Positions 8,906 through 18,835 are shown, numbered from the stretch's first letter. The stretch is 64,000 bases of DNA from Bermanella sp036960565 (GCA_036960565.1 JBALXQ010000030.1:8468-72467), one strand, 5' to 3'. The notes: generated by a model from the sequence alone, not told the origin. A program made the numbers and translations.

Positions 8906-10165
8906 CTAATGCAAAGCCAACCAATCATGTGCTTTTGCGATCACCATAAAGGAACCGACTATTACCAGTTCGTCATCTTCATTCATTTTGAGCAACAAGT
9001 CATCAAGAGCCTCTTCTACGCCTTCATAGCAAATGCAGGCATTCACAGTATCAATTACTTTGGCCTTAAGCGTTTCCACTTTTTGCCCTCTATAACCTTT
9101 TAGGCCAGCTAAGTTCCAACCATCAATGTATGGCGCTAACTTTTCCACCACACCAGCCGGGTCTTTATCTTCCAGCATGGCTAACAAGGCAAACCGACGC
9201 CCTTTAACTGGTTGAGACTCTAAGTTTTTTGCTAACAACTGAGCGGCCTGAGGGTTATGCCCCACATCTAACACCGCTTTAAACGGTTGAGTAACGCGCT
9301 CCAAGCGACCAGATAAATTTGCCGCCAAGATCCCTTTATGGATATTTACTATACTTGGCTTTTTTGGCATAAATTGCAGTAACTGTAAAACCGTAGCCGC
9401 ATTTTCTATGGGGAGACTAGGTAAAGGTAAATTTTCAAATTTAATGCATTGCCCTTCATCACTCAAACCAGTCCAGCACCAGTCATATTTATTCTGTTCA
9501 AAATCAAAAGCCCGACCCTTTACATAAAGAGGAGATCCAATGTTTTCGGCATGATTTATTAAGCTAGATTGTGGAGTTCTTTCTCCGCATATAGCAGGTT
9601 TTCCTGAACGATAAATACCTGCTTTCTCGAATGCTATTTGGTTTAGGTCATCGCCCAGCCAATCCTGATGATCAAGACCAATACTGGTGACCACAGAAAT
9701 GTCAGCATCAATAATATTAACGGCATCAAGTCGACCACCTAGACCAACCTCTAAAACGGCAACATCTACTTGATACTTAATAAAAAGATATAACGCAGAT
9801 AAAGTACCCACTTCAAAGTAGGTCAGTAAAACATCTCCCCTCGATTTATCGATAACCTCAAAACTTTCAATAAAATCTTCATCACCGAGCATGACTCCAT
9901 TAACCTTTACCCGCTCATTATACTGGTGCAGGTGCGGACTCATGAAAGTGCCTACTTTCAAGCCTGCCTGCTGCAAAATACTAGAAGTTAAAGTAACGGT
10001 AGTACCTTTGCCATTGGTCCCCGCGGCCATCACAACCGTATTAGCTGGCTTTAATAAATTCATCTTTTGCGCAACGTCGCGAACACGAGCCAAGCCCATA
10101 TCTATTTCACTTGGGTGCAAAGATTCTAAATACTGAAGCCACTGAGTAAGGTTTTTTTCTTTCAT
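8906..10165 (-). CDS. folC: Bifunctional folylpolyglutamate synthase / dihydrofolate synthase FolC
   Basis: A 419-residue Mur-ligase-type enzyme. The ATP-binding loop is MAAGTNGKGTTV (about residues 45-56). The folate loop region MSPHLHQYNERVKVNG and the FEVGTLSALYLF and EVGLGGRLDAVN motifs follow. GLDHQDWLGDD and, in the C-terminal domain, DVGHNPQAA are classical FolC motifs. It adds glutamate to dihydropteroate and then to folates. The start MKEKNLTQWLQYLESLHP aligns with known FolC N-termini. It lies downstream of trpA across a strong hairpin. The accD gene normally found in front of folC is absent. Confidence 0.95.
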   Translation of the reverse strand: MKEKNLTQWLQYLESLHPSEIDMGLARVRDVAQKMNLLKPANTVVMAAGTNGKGTTVTLTSSILQQAGLKVGTFMSPHLHQYNERVKVNGVMLGDEDFIESFEVIDKSRGDVLLTYFEVGTLSALYLFIKYQVDVAVLEVGLGGRLDAVNIIDADISVVTSIGLDHQDWLGDDLNQIAFEKAGIYRSGKPAICGERTPQSSLINHAENIGSPLYVKGRAFDFEQNKYDWCWTGLSDEGQCIKFENLPLPSLPIENAATVLQLLQFMPKKPSIVNIHKGILAANLSGRLERVTQPFKAVLDVGHNPQAAQLLAKNLESQPVKGRRFALLAMLEDKDPAGVVEKLAPYIDGWNLAGLKGYRGQKVETLKAKVIDTVNACICYEGVEEALDDLLLKMNEDDELVIVGSFMVIAKAHDWLALH

Positions 10166-10243
10166 GATTGCTTTATTGAGTAATTACATTGAAGAAGCAA
10201 AGCGCAGTTTCCAATAACAGATAGCTTTGGAAAGGCATTAGAG

Positions 10244-10280
10244 AAGCTGATTTCACGCATTCTGTGCGTCAAATCAGCTT
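10244..10280 (-). terminator. Stem-loop after trpA (probable terminator or attenuator)
   Basis: A long inverted repeat: AAGCTGATTT and ACGCA pair with TGCGT and AAATCAGCTT around a five-base loop, with one internal C-C mismatch (G-G on the minus strand). It lies just downstream of the trpA stop and before folC. No clear U-tract follows on the minus strand, so termination may be partial. Confidence 0.5.
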
Positions 10281-10290
10281 TAGCAAAGTT

Positions 10291-11103
10291 TTACTGGGAA
10301 ACAGCATCCATTGCTGTTCGCATTTTCGACAATATTTCACTCATTTCTTTTTTAATGAGGGAAATATCTTCCGGGTTTCTCTCCACACATTTTACCAGCG
10401 CACTGCCTACGATTACCGCATCGGCTACTTTAGCCACTGCTGCAGCTGTTGGCCCATCTTTAATGCCAAATCCCACCGCTAAAGGTATTTTTGTTTTACT
10501 TCTAATGCGGGCAAGGTTGGCCGTAACATCATCAATATCCAGTGCAGCTGAGCCCGTCACACCTTTAACGGATACATAGTACAAGTACCCTTCACCGTGT
10601 GAACAGATGGTTGTCATACGAGCATCTGGCGTAGTGGGCGCCATCAAGAAAATAGTTTGCAGTCCATTTTCTTTAAGGGCCGCCGATAGCTCAGCCGACT
10701 CCTCCGGTGGCATATCTACCACAAGCACAGCATCAACGCCGGCTTCATTGGCCGCTATAGCAAAAGTTTGATACCCCAACACCTCAATGGGATTTAAATA
10801 CCCCATTAAAGCCACCGCTGTTTTACTGTCTGTTTCTCTAAAGGTTTTCACCATGCCCAGCACATCACGCAGACTGGTGTTATGAGCTAAAGCTCGCTCA
10901 CAGGCCAACTGAATGACCGGACCATCTGCCATAGGGTCAGAAAATGGCACACCCAATTCTAAAATATCTGCACCCGCCTCAACTAAGGCATGCATCAACT
11001 CCACAGTAGCACCCGGCTTGGGATCACCTCCTGTGATATAGGGAATTAGTGCCTTTTTTTTACTCGCTTTAAGCTCTTCAAAACAACGATCTATTCTATT
11101 CAT
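10291..11103 (-). CDS. trpA: Tryptophan synthase alpha chain TrpA
   Basis: The TIM-barrel alpha subunit, which cleaves indole-3-glycerol phosphate to indole. The catalytic Glu lies in LELGVPFSDPMADGP, and the catalytic Asp lies in ALMGYLNPIE / VDAVLVVDMPPEES. The phosphate-binding GFGIKDG and IVGSALV motifs are present. I place the start at the ATG at 11103 (MNRIDRCF), with AGGA about seven bases upstream. A GTG at 11124 and an ATG at 11109 are in frame but lack a well-placed ribosome site. It follows trpB after 27 bases, so TrpA2B2 subunits are co-expressed. Confidence 0.95.
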   Translation of the reverse strand: MNRIDRCFEELKASKKKALIPYITGGDPKPGATVELMHALVEAGADILELGVPFSDPMADGPVIQLACERALAHNTSLRDVLGMVKTFRETDSKTAVALMGYLNPIEVLGYQTFAIAANEAGVDAVLVVDMPPEESAELSAALKENGLQTIFLMAPTTPDARMTTICSHGEGYLYYVSVKGVTGSAALDIDDVTANLARIRSKTKIPLAVGFGIKDGPTAAAVAKVADAVIVGSALVKCVERNPEDISLIKKEMSEILSKMRTAMDAVSQ

Positions 11104-11130
11104 TTGCATTTCCTGTCTTTTCACGTTGTT

Positions 11131-12342
11131 TTAAATTTCGATGCCAGCTAGACCAGCAACAGTATGAATATCTTTATCGCCACGGCCGGAAAGGTTAATC
11201 ACCACTATCTGATCTTTATCCATAGTAGCGGCCAGTTTCATGCCATAAGCTACCGCATGACTGGATTCCAGCGCAGGCATAATGCCCTCAATTTCGGTAA
11301 GAGTATGGAACGCCGCCAGCGCTTCATCATCTGTAGCAGCCACGTAATTAACTCGGCCAATATCTTTTAAGTACGAATGCTCAGGCCCTACTCCAGGATA
11401 ATCTAGTCCGGCCGAAACCGAATGGGTTCCCATGATCTGGCCGTTCTCATCTTCCATTAAGTAAGTGCGATTACCGTGTAACACACCCGGCTTTCCTTTA
11501 CACAAGGGCGCAGCGTGATCGTCACCATCTAGACCAAGACCACCCGCCTCCACTCCATACATGGCTACCGATTCATCTTCAATGAACGGGTAAAACATAC
11601 CAATGGCGTTGGAACCACCACCAATACAGGCCACCAAAGCATCAGGTAAACGCCCTTCCTGGACCACTGACTGGCGCTTAGTTTCACGCCCAATAATCGA
11701 CTGAAAGTCACGCACCAACTTAGGATAAGGGTGCGGACCAGCTGCAGTACCTATAATGTAAAAAGTATCATCCACATTAGTAACCCAGTAACGCATGGCT
11801 TCATTCATAGCATCTTTCAGGGTGGCCGTACCAGACTTAACCGACACCACTTCAGCCCCCAATAAACGCATCCTATATACATTTAATTTCTGGCGTTCAA
11901 TATCTTTAGCGCCCATAAACACAGTACACTTTAGACCCAGGCGAGCGGCAACCGTTGCCGTAGCCACACCATGTTGACCCGCACCTGTTTCTGCAATGAC
12001 ATTTGGCTTACCGGTATATTTGGCCAGCAAAGCTTGGCCAATGGTGTTGTTTACCTTGTGAGCGCCAGTGTGATTAAGATCTTCTCTTTTCAGATAAATC
12101 TTTGCGCCGCCCGCTTTTTCAGTTAAACGCTCAGCGAAATACAAAGGCGATGGACGCCCCACATAATGAGCTAAATCTTCGTCATACTCTTTTTGAAATG
12201 CAGGATCTTTACTTAAGCGATCATACAGTTCGGTTAAGTCATCCAATGCAGCCATTAAGGTTTCAGAAACGAAACGGCCTCCATAAGGGCCAAAATGACC
12301 CGATTCGGTTGGTAATTGTGTTACCGCTTTAAGATCGATCAC
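11131..12342 (-). CDS. trpB: Tryptophan synthase beta chain TrpB
   Basis: The PLP-dependent beta subunit, which condenses indole with serine. The N-terminal GPYGGRFVSETLM, the PLP lysine in NHTGAHKVNNTIGQ, and the PLP-phosphate loop CIGGGSNAIGMF are all clear. HSVSAGLDYPGVGPEH and ESSHAVAYG complete the signature. The best start is GTG at 12342, with GAGGT eight bases upstream. A GTG at 12357 is also in frame but lies on that ribosome site. It overlaps the trpF stop by 14 bases, implying coupled translation. Confidence 0.95.
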   Translation of the reverse strand: MIDLKAVTQLPTESGHFGPYGGRFVSETLMAALDDLTELYDRLSKDPAFQKEYDEDLAHYVGRPSPLYFAERLTEKAGGAKIYLKREDLNHTGAHKVNNTIGQALLAKYTGKPNVIAETGAGQHGVATATVAARLGLKCTVFMGAKDIERQKLNVYRMRLLGAEVVSVKSGTATLKDAMNEAMRYWVTNVDDTFYIIGTAAGPHPYPKLVRDFQSIIGRETKRQSVVQEGRLPDALVACIGGGSNAIGMFYPFIEDESVAMYGVEAGGLGLDGDDHAAPLCKGKPGVLHGNRTYLMEDENGQIMGTHSVSAGLDYPGVGPEHSYLKDIGRVNYVAATDDEALAAFHTLTEIEGIMPALESSHAVAYGMKLAATMDKDQIVVINLSGRGDKDIHTVAGLAGIEI

Positions 12343-12988
12343 GACGGTATACCTCACTTATAAATTTGTTTATTTTACTGTGATCTTTAATGCCTTTTTC
12401 AGCCTCAACACCGCCACTGACATCCACAGCAAATGGCCGCACCTGGTCAATAGCACTGGCTATATTTTCAGGGGTTAAGCCCCCTGCAAGTATTAAAGGT
12501 TTAGACTGGGAAGTCGGAATTAAAGACCAATCAAAAGTCTCGCCGGTGCCGCCTGGGACACCTGGTTTGTAGCTATCTAATAGAAGACCGACGGCGTCTG
12601 GGAAGCGCACGCTCGACGCCACCACATCCGACGTTTGCCGAACGCGGATTGCCTTGATGAAGGGGCGCTGGAACTGACTACAGAAGTCATTCTCTTCGTC
12701 ACCGTGAAATTGAAGTAAGTCGATTCTAACCCCATTCAACACCCGGTGCACCTCTTTCACACTTGGATTAACAAACAAAGCCACCACTGTGACAAATGCA
12801 GGAATCGCCGCGACAACTGACTTAGCCATATCCAGTGTGACCGCACGTGGGCTTGGCTCATAAAAAACCAAGCCAATCGCATCGGCTCCAGCCGATACCA
12901 CTTCTAATGCATCTTCACTGCGGGTAATGCCGCATATTTTAATTCTAGTTCTGGAAACTTTAGCCTTGGCTTCTTGCTGATTCGACAT
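12329..12988 (-). CDS. trpF: Phosphoribosylanthranilate isomerase TrpF
   Basis: A 219-residue TIM-barrel isomerase of tryptophan synthesis. The N-terminal KICGITR contains the catalytic cysteine, with the catalytic aspartate expected in LLLDSYKPGVPGGTGETFDW. The phosphate-binding LAGGLTPEN and VDVSGGVE motifs close the barrel. The start ATG at 12988 follows the truA stop directly (TAAATG). The C-terminus overlaps trpB. The truA-trpF pairing is conserved in Pseudomonas and relatives. Confidence 0.95.
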   Translation of the reverse strand: MSNQQEAKAKVSRTRIKICGITRSEDALEVVSAGADAIGLVFYEPSPRAVTLDMAKSVVAAIPAFVTVVALFVNPSVKEVHRVLNGVRIDLLQFHGDEENDFCSQFQRPFIKAIRVRQTSDVVASSVRFPDAVGLLLDSYKPGVPGGTGETFDWSLIPTSQSKPLILAGGLTPENIASAIDQVRPFAVDVSGGVEAEKGIKDHSKINKFISEVYRRDRS

Positions 12989-13810
12989 TTATAGCGACCT
13001 TAGTGAATAAAATGCTGGCCCAGTATTGTTAATTGGTAAGTCTGGATAATCGGGGTAATCTACATCAACAAAATACAAACCGCCTCCAGGTGCCGTCACC
13101 CCAGCTTGAGTACGATCATGAGCCTGCAGTACATCCTGACACCATTCCACTGGCTTGCTGCCCTGACCTATGGGTAGCAACACCCCAGCAATATTGCGCA
13201 CCATGTGGTACAAAAAAGCATTGGCACACACCTCAAGAACAACCCAGTCTTTCATCCGCTTAACACTTATATCAATCACCGTTCTATTAGGGTGGTTCGC
13301 CTGACAGTCACTGGCCCTAAAAGAGGTGAAGTCGTGTTTCCCCACTAAGGCCTGGGCAGCTTCATGCATCTTTTGGGCATCCAAAGGTCTACGCCACCAA
13401 GTAACCTGATCATGCATTAATCCAGGTTTTACTGGTTTATTCATAATAAAGTAGCGATAACGCCTAGCGACAGCACTAAATCTTGCGTGAAAATCAGAAT
13501 CAACAGCGCGAACCCAGTCAACACATACACCATCAGGAAGATTGGTGTTAATCCCCATCTTCCAACCATGCTCACTTCTTTTAGCATCGCTATCAAAGTG
13601 AATCACCTGAGCACTTGCATGCACTCCAGCATCTGTTCTTCCTGCGCACACTACATTCACTTCATGATTGGCGACTTTAGAGAGCGCCCTCTCCAATGAA
13701 GCTTGCACACTGCGGCCGGGGTGGTGAATTTGAGTTTGCCACCCCTTAAACAAGGCACCGTTATACTCGACTCCAGCAACCCAACGCTGCACTTGAGGTA
13801 TTTCAACCAT
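12989..13810 (-). CDS. truA: tRNA pseudouridine(38-40) synthase TruA
   Basis: A 273-residue pseudouridine synthase that modifies positions 38-40 of the tRNA anticodon arm. The catalytic aspartate is Asp60 in CAGRTDAGVHAS. VEYNGALFKGWQTQ at the N-terminus and FLYHMVRNIAGVLLPIG near the C-terminus are TruA signatures. The length is normal. It lies between fimV, from which it is separated by a strong terminator, and trpF, to which it abuts. It is probably the first gene of the truA-trpF-trpB-trpA unit. Confidence 0.96.
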   Translation of the reverse strand: MVEIPQVQRWVAGVEYNGALFKGWQTQIHHPGRSVQASLERALSKVANHEVNVVCAGRTDAGVHASAQVIHFDSDAKRSEHGWKMGINTNLPDGVCVDWVRAVDSDFHARFSAVARRYRYFIMNKPVKPGLMHDQVTWWRRPLDAQKMHEAAQALVGKHDFTSFRASDCQANHPNRTVIDISVKRMKDWVVLEVCANAFLYHMVRNIAGVLLPIGQGSKPVEWCQDVLQAHDRTQAGVTAPGGGLYFVDVDYPDYPDLPINNTGPAFYSLRSL

Positions 13811-13954
13811 ATACTTTGTAACCTAAAGGTAAAAAAACCGGTTACTCCCGGTAAGTGTATTTTAACTGATAATCAGATCGGCTTTAAGATTACAATTTAA
13901 GTTTTATGCTTAACTAGCCTGCGAATACTGAGAAACGCCTTCCTTTAAAGCAAA

Positions 13955-13985
13955 AAACCCGAACATGTCACCATGATCGGGCTTT
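13955..13985 (-). terminator. Rho-independent terminator of fimV
   Basis: On the minus strand, GCCCGATCATG pairs with CATGTTCGGG around a GTGA loop (one T-T mismatch), followed by six T residues. It stands 20-50 bases after the fimV stop and should isolate fimV from truA. The rest of the 13811-14005 gap shows nothing else I can name. Confidence 0.85.
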
Positions 13986-14005
13986 TATACTTAAAAGACT
14001 CTCAA

Positions 14006-17000
14006 CTAAACAAGACTGTCCATCAATCTTCCTGCGTCTTGTTTCTGTTGTTCACTGCCATCTTCAATTACTTCCTGCAGTATCTCTTTTGCTCCGTCAT
14101 GATCATCCATATCGATGTAAGCTCTTGCCAAATCTAGCTTGGTCTCGCTTTCATCTGTGCCACTTAGGAAGTCAAGATCACCGTCAAGGTCGGTCAGATC
14201 TAGATCATTCTCCTCCAATGAAGCCAAGTCTAGAGTACCAGCCTCTGGAGAAACAATTGCAGCCTCAGCAGGCTCACTATCTACATCAAGATCTACCGAC
14301 AGCTGATCTAGCTCATCGAGTAAGTCGTCTTCAAGACCCTCTATTACAGGTAATTCAGACTCATCTATTCCAAGGTCTAGATCCAACTCACTTTCACTTA
14401 AAGAAAGATTATCGTTTATATCCAATGTCTCGGCAGTGTCCTCTTCAGAATAGACACCACCTAACTCTTCACTTAAATCATCCAGGTCAAGTGAATCGCC
14501 TCCCAACTCTTCAACACTCGCCTTATTAATTTCATCATCCAAGTTTTCTAAATCACTCAAGTCTATGGAGCCAAACTCATCATCCAAAGAAACATCTTCA
14601 TCAAGTTCAACAGCTAAGTCATCAAGTTCTGCACCCAACTCATTTTCGAGCTCAAGACCCAAATCTAAGGAGCCTTCCTCTAAGTCAGAATCTAACATTA
14701 GATCCAATTCATCATCTAACGCAGCGTCAAGCCCTGAATCAAGGGAAACATCAGTATCTAAATCTAAAGACAACTCATTTAAATCAGATTCAGGGACATC
14801 CAAAGAGGCAGATCCTGATTCTGGGGTGGCATCTAAACTGGATGCTAAGAAATCAAGATCTTGTAATTCATCATCTAAAGCAAAATCACCAGCCGGAGCT
14901 AAGCCTTCCGCTTCAATGTCTAAGGTTTCTTGAGAACCATCTATGTCTAGCAACTCATCATTAAGCTCAAAACCAACATCCAGATCAGATGTCTGATCAT
15001 CACCGCTTAATGTTAGATCGTTCGATAGTTCTGGTACTTCAAAGTCTAGATCAGCATCAAAATCACTCAGACTTAACTCATCGTTACTACCCAAATCATC
15101 AGCTATGCCCATTGATTCCAAACCAGCCTCAGCACTTGGCTCAAGCAATCCAGAGTCATCTAGATCCAATGAACCAAATTCCAAAGACAACTCATCATCA
15201 GAAGGTTCAATTACAGACTTTTGATCTAACGATTCATCAAATTCAGAAAGCTCAGTTTCCATCTCTTCCAGTGGCGACTCTTCCAGCCCTAAACCATCCA
15301 GGTCAAAATTTAAATCACTATCATCACCGCCTAACTCAATACCACCAAAGTCTAAATCTGCGGAACCGGCATCTTCTGAAACATCTAAGCCAAATCCATC
15401 ATCTAGATCCAAGTCTGTACTTTCATCACCATCTAAGCCCAGCGCAGCCCGATATTGAGCCGCCTTTTCCTGATCCGCATCACTGCCAGTTGCTACGACA
15501 CAGTCATAGTGTTCAGTGAAAGCCGAACCATCGCCAATTGAAGACAATACTTCCAGTAGCTTAACTCTAACATCCATTCGAGCTGGTTGAGCTTCAACTG
15601 TTTTCTCTAAAAGGTTACGAGCCTGGTCCATGCGATCGTAGGCAATATAAATTTCTGCCTCACCTAAGATATCCGAACCATCACCAGAATCGCCAAGCGA
15701 ATCACCTAACCCAGTGTCCACATGTAAATTATCAGGCTCTTCTTCTGATAATTCGTCCACTTCCGAATTTATCTCTAAGTCCGCAAACTCATCGTCTAGC
15801 TCATTTTCTAATTCATCATCTATTTCATCTAAGGAGTCAACGCCGTCAAAATCTGGCATCTGCGCTTCATCTTCAACAACCTCTTCTGACTCTTTACTCT
15901 TACGACGTCGATTCACCAACAGTAAGGTTAACAACAGCGCTCCTAACGCACCGCCAAACACTTCAATATTGTCCATAACCATAGCGACAGGATTAAAGTC
16001 CTCTTCTGCAATAGATTCAGGGGCAACAGTCGGCGTAGTTTTTTGTTTTTCAGGCTGCTCTTGCGCTTCCTTAGAATCACTGAAGTTCAAATCAGTTTTG
16101 CCCTCAGCGACTATTACACTAGGCTGAGCTTCATTATCTAAAGGCTTACTTTCGCCTGACATCTCAGCAGTCACTTCTTCAACCTGTTTAACGGTCTTCT
16201 CATCCACTGGCGCCTTAACGACTACAGCTTCTTGGGCAGACTGAGAAAAGCCAGCCTGCAAAGCTACCATCTGCTCATCTTTCAGATTTATAATTCGCTG
16301 AAGTGTATTAATCTGTTCTTCTAAAGCATCAAGGCGAGTGCTCAAATCACTATTTTCACGTTGTGATTTATCTAAATTTTCCATGGCAAGTGAAAGCTCA
16401 TTATCCAACTTAGACTGATCGCCTGTGGTCGCTGCTGTCACCTCACCACTAGCACTACGATCCACTTCACTACTGGCATCACCGCCCGTAAGAAGTTTTA
16501 ATTCAGCACCTTTCACTTTTTGATCACGGTCAATCGCTTCAACTTTTCGCGTAGCATCCAATTGAGCTTTTTTCTTACTGATTACCTTATTCTGAATCGC
16601 AACCTCAGAGACAGCTTCTCTGAAGCCCCTTGCCTTAATTTGCTCCTCACTTGGGATACGCAATACTTGATTTTTCTTAAGGCGATTTATATTGCCGTTA
16701 ATAAAGGAGTCCGGGTTCAAGTCCTGTATTGCTAACATGGCTTGCTGAGGAGAGATTTTTCTGTTGGGTCGAGTCTTTAAAGCTACTTCCCATAAAGTAT
16801 CATTAGTGCGAACTTTATAAGTTTGTTGAACGGGTGCTTCAGGTTCTTGCGCCTTTACTGGCTCATCAACAACTTTAGGCTGTGAGCGCATAGCTGAACC
16901 TTGAGCAGGCTCTTCAGTTTTTTCATCTTGCGCGCTAGCAACCCCCATTCCAGGCAAATCAGATTCTAACTGAGACTCATCTGGGGAAGATTCGTATTCT

Positions 17001-17434
17001 TCTTGAGGCGCATCCACTGACCCACTAGGCTCTTGAGTGAATACAGGAGGATCCAATAGAAGAGTGTACTCACGCAATAAACGACCATTAGGCCAATCTA
17101 CCTGCACAAGAAAGTTAAGAAAGGGCTCAACTACCGCTTCTTGTGTACTTAGCTTTATAAACACACCTTCATCAGTGCGCTCTATCTCAAACCTTACGTT
17201 ATTTAAAAAGAATACACGCTCTATTCCTGACTTACGAAACTCTCCAGTGGAGGCTAAATCAGGCTTAATTTCCCAATCTTCTAGCTCCCCTGCTTTCAAG
17301 AGTTTAATGTGAGCATCCAAAGGCTGGTTTAACGCTGAATCTAATTCGATATCGCCCATGCCTAATGCATGAACCGATGCGGTACTCATCAACGCCCCTG
17401 ATGCGGCAATTGCAATCGCGAGCTTTCGCAACAT
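14006..17434 (-). CDS. fimV: FimV/HubP-type polar scaffold protein
   Basis: A 1142-residue polar organiser. It has a signal peptide (MLRKLAIAIAASGALMSTASVHA), then the FimV N-terminal domain (ELDSALNQPLDAHIKL). A LysM peptidoglycan-binding domain follows (TYKVRTNDTLWEVALKT, about residues 205-260), then a coiled coil (about 340-395) and one membrane segment (VFGGALGALLLTLLLV, about 490-507). A very long cytoplasmic Asp/Glu/Ser/Leu-rich region (about 515-1085) leads to the conserved FimV C-terminus (TKLDLARAYIDMDDHDGAKEI). FimV/HubP recruits polar proteins, type IV pili and flagellar systems. The low-complexity acidic part gives long spurious antisense reading frames. Confidence 0.95.
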   Translation of the reverse strand: MLRKLAIAIAASGALMSTASVHALGMGDIELDSALNQPLDAHIKLLKAGELEDWEIKPDLASTGEFRKSGIERVFFLNNVRFEIERTDEGVFIKLSTQEAVVEPFLNFLVQVDWPNGRLLREYTLLLDPPVFTQEPSGSVDAPQEEYESSPDESQLESDLPGMGVASAQDEKTEEPAQGSAMRSQPKVVDEPVKAQEPEAPVQQTYKVRTNDTLWEVALKTRPNRKISPQQAMLAIQDLNPDSFINGNINRLKKNQVLRIPSEEQIKARGFREAVSEVAIQNKVISKKKAQLDATRKVEAIDRDQKVKGAELKLLTGGDASSEVDRSASGEVTAATTGDQSKLDNELSLAMENLDKSQRENSDLSTRLDALEEQINTLQRIINLKDEQMVALQAGFSQSAQEAVVVKAPVDEKTVKQVEEVTAEMSGESKPLDNEAQPSVIVAEGKTDLNFSDSKEAQEQPEKQKTTPTVAPESIAEEDFNPVAMVMDNIEVFGGALGALLLTLLLVNRRRKSKESEEVVEDEAQMPDFDGVDSLDEIDDELENELDDEFADLEINSEVDELSEEEPDNLHVDTGLGDSLGDSGDGSDILGEAEIYIAYDRMDQARNLLEKTVEAQPARMDVRVKLLEVLSSIGDGSAFTEHYDCVVATGSDADQEKAAQYRAALGLDGDESTDLDLDDGFGLDVSEDAGSADLDFGGIELGGDDSDLNFDLDGLGLEESPLEEMETELSEFDESLDQKSVIEPSDDELSLEFGSLDLDDSGLLEPSAEAGLESMGIADDLGSNDELSLSDFDADLDFEVPELSNDLTLSGDDQTSDLDVGFELNDELLDIDGSQETLDIEAEGLAPAGDFALDDELQDLDFLASSLDATPESGSASLDVPESDLNELSLDLDTDVSLDSGLDAALDDELDLMLDSDLEEGSLDLGLELENELGAELDDLAVELDEDVSLDDEFGSIDLSDLENLDDEINKASVEELGGDSLDLDDLSEELGGVYSEEDTAETLDINDNLSLSESELDLDLGIDESELPVIEGLEDDLLDELDQLSVDLDVDSEPAEAAIVSPEAGTLDLASLEENDLDLTDLDGDLDFLSGTDESETKLDLARAYIDMDDHDGAKEILQEVIEDGSEQQKQDAGRLMDSLV

Positions 17435-17627
17435 AGCAATGTATCCTTATTCTTTTTAGTATCTTCACGGGCCAACGGGTGTAGCGAACCAACCCTAGGT
17501 AACACTTTCTTTATATGAATGCGTCATTAATCAACTAAGTATTAAGTAAAAACTGGGAATTATCAATATTTATAAGGACTTGGGAGACTTTAGTGTTGAA
17601 ATTTAGCAGACATTTTGTATCTAAATC
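17435..17627 (-). promoter_or_regulatory. fimV upstream region
   Basis: About 190 bases between the asd terminator and the fimV start. Because the asd terminator closes the upstream unit, the fimV promoter must lie here. I do not see a convincing hexamer pair or a known operator. Confidence 0.4.
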
Positions 17628-17630
17628 ACA

Positions 17631-17677
17631 AAACAAAAAAAAACCTCACGGCAACCGAAAGATTGAAGCGAGGTTTT
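17631..17677 (-). terminator. Rho-independent terminator of the leuCD-leuB-asd unit
   Basis: On the minus strand, AAAACCTC pairs with GAGGTTTT across a 22-base loop and runs into a long T-tract, just after the asd stop codon. Confidence 0.8.
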
Positions 17678-17713
17678 CCTGTGAAAAGAGAGGCTTTTTC
17701 AACCCCACTCGTC

Positions 17714-18835
17714 TTATTTTCTAATCAAAACTCGAAGCATACGACGTAATGGCTCCGCCGCCCCCCAGAGCAATTGATCACCTACTGTGAAAGCAGAAAT
17801 ATACTCTGGCCCCATATTCAATTTACGAATACGACCAACAGGAATACTCAAGGTACCTGTCACTTTGGCCGGGGTTAGCTCTTGCATACTAACATCCCGA
17901 TCATTAGGGATCACCTTCACCCAGTCATTGGCACCTGCCAATATGCTTTCAATTTCAGCTACAGAAAGATCTTTCTTTAACTTAATAGTCATTGCCTGAC
18001 TATGGCAACGCATGGCGCCCACCCGAACACAAAGACCATCTATTGGCGTAGGAGAGTCTTGCGTCCCCAGAATCTTATTGGCTTCCACCTGTGCCTTCCA
18101 CTCTTCACGGCTTTGCCCTGAGTCTAGCTGGGAATCAATGTAAGGAATCAAACTTCCTGCCAAAGGCACGCCAAACTGATCTTTTGGATAGTCACTACCA
18201 CCGATGAATTCAGCCGTTTTCTTATCGATTTCCAAAATAGCAGAAGCGGGGTCATCTATTAAATCTTTAACATTTTCATGAACAGCTCCCATCTGGGAGA
18301 TCAACTCACGCATATGCTTAGCACCAGAGCCAGATGCGGCCTGATAGGTCATAGGGGAAATCCATTCGATCAAATCCTTCTCGAACAACCCACCCAGTGC
18401 CATCAGCATTAAACTAACGGTGCAGTTACCCCCTACGTAAGTTTTAACACCCTGCTCAATACCACCTTCAATAACATCCATATTTACCGGATCAAGAACA
18501 ATAATCGCATCCTTATCCATACGCAGTGTAGAAGCAGCATCTATCCAGTAACCTTCCCAGCCCGCAGCACGCAACTTTGGATAAACTTCCTGGGTGTAAT
18601 CACCACCCTGACAGGTAATAATGACATCCTGCGCCTTCAACGCATTAATATCTAAGGCATCCTCCAGTAAGCTGGCACTCGTATCTGCAAATACTGGAGC
18701 TGGCTGACCTTTTTGAGAAGTGGTGAAGAAAACAGGATTTATCAAACCAAAATCCCCCTCTTCTTGCATGCGCTGCATAAGCACAGAGCCCACCATTCCG
18801 CGCCAGCCCACTAGACCTACATTTAAATTACTCAT
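17714..18835 (-). CDS. asd: Aspartate-semialdehyde dehydrogenase Asd
   Basis: Reduces aspartyl phosphate to aspartate semialdehyde on the way to Lys, Thr, Met and diaminopimelate. The NADP loop is VGLVGWRGMVGSVL. The catalytic cysteine is Cys138 in VGGNCTVSLMLMAL, and the C-terminal active-site residues lie in RVGAMRCHSQAMT. The start is the ATG at 18835 (MSNLNVGLVG), with AAGGG seven bases upstream. An in-frame GTG/ATG extension to 18874 would overlap leuB and is unlikely. It starts five bases after the leuB stop, so the two are co-transcribed. Confidence 0.96.
   Translation of the reverse strand: MSNLNVGLVGWRGMVGSVLMQRMQEEGDFGLINPVFFTTSQKGQPAPVFADTSASLLEDALDINALKAQDVIITCQGGDYTQEVYPKLRAAGWEGYWIDAASTLRMDKDAIIVLDPVNMDVIEGGIEQGVKTYVGGNCTVSLMLMALGGLFEKDLIEWISPMTYQAASGSGAKHMRELISQMGAVHENVKDLIDDPASAILEIDKKTAEFIGGSDYPKDQFGVPLAGSLIPYIDSQLDSGQSREEWKAQVEANKILGTQDSPTPIDGLCVRVGAMRCHSQAMTIKLKKDLSVAEIESILAGANDWVKVIPNDRDVSMQELTPAKVTGTLSIPVGRIRKLNMGPEYISAFTVGDQLLWGAAEPLRRMLRVLIRK

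Noticed and set aside
14089..16127. Several long plus-strand reading frames inside fimV
   Set aside because: They are antisense products of the Asp/Glu/Ser/Leu-rich low-complexity part of FimV, with Ser-, His- or Gln-runs and no ribosome sites.
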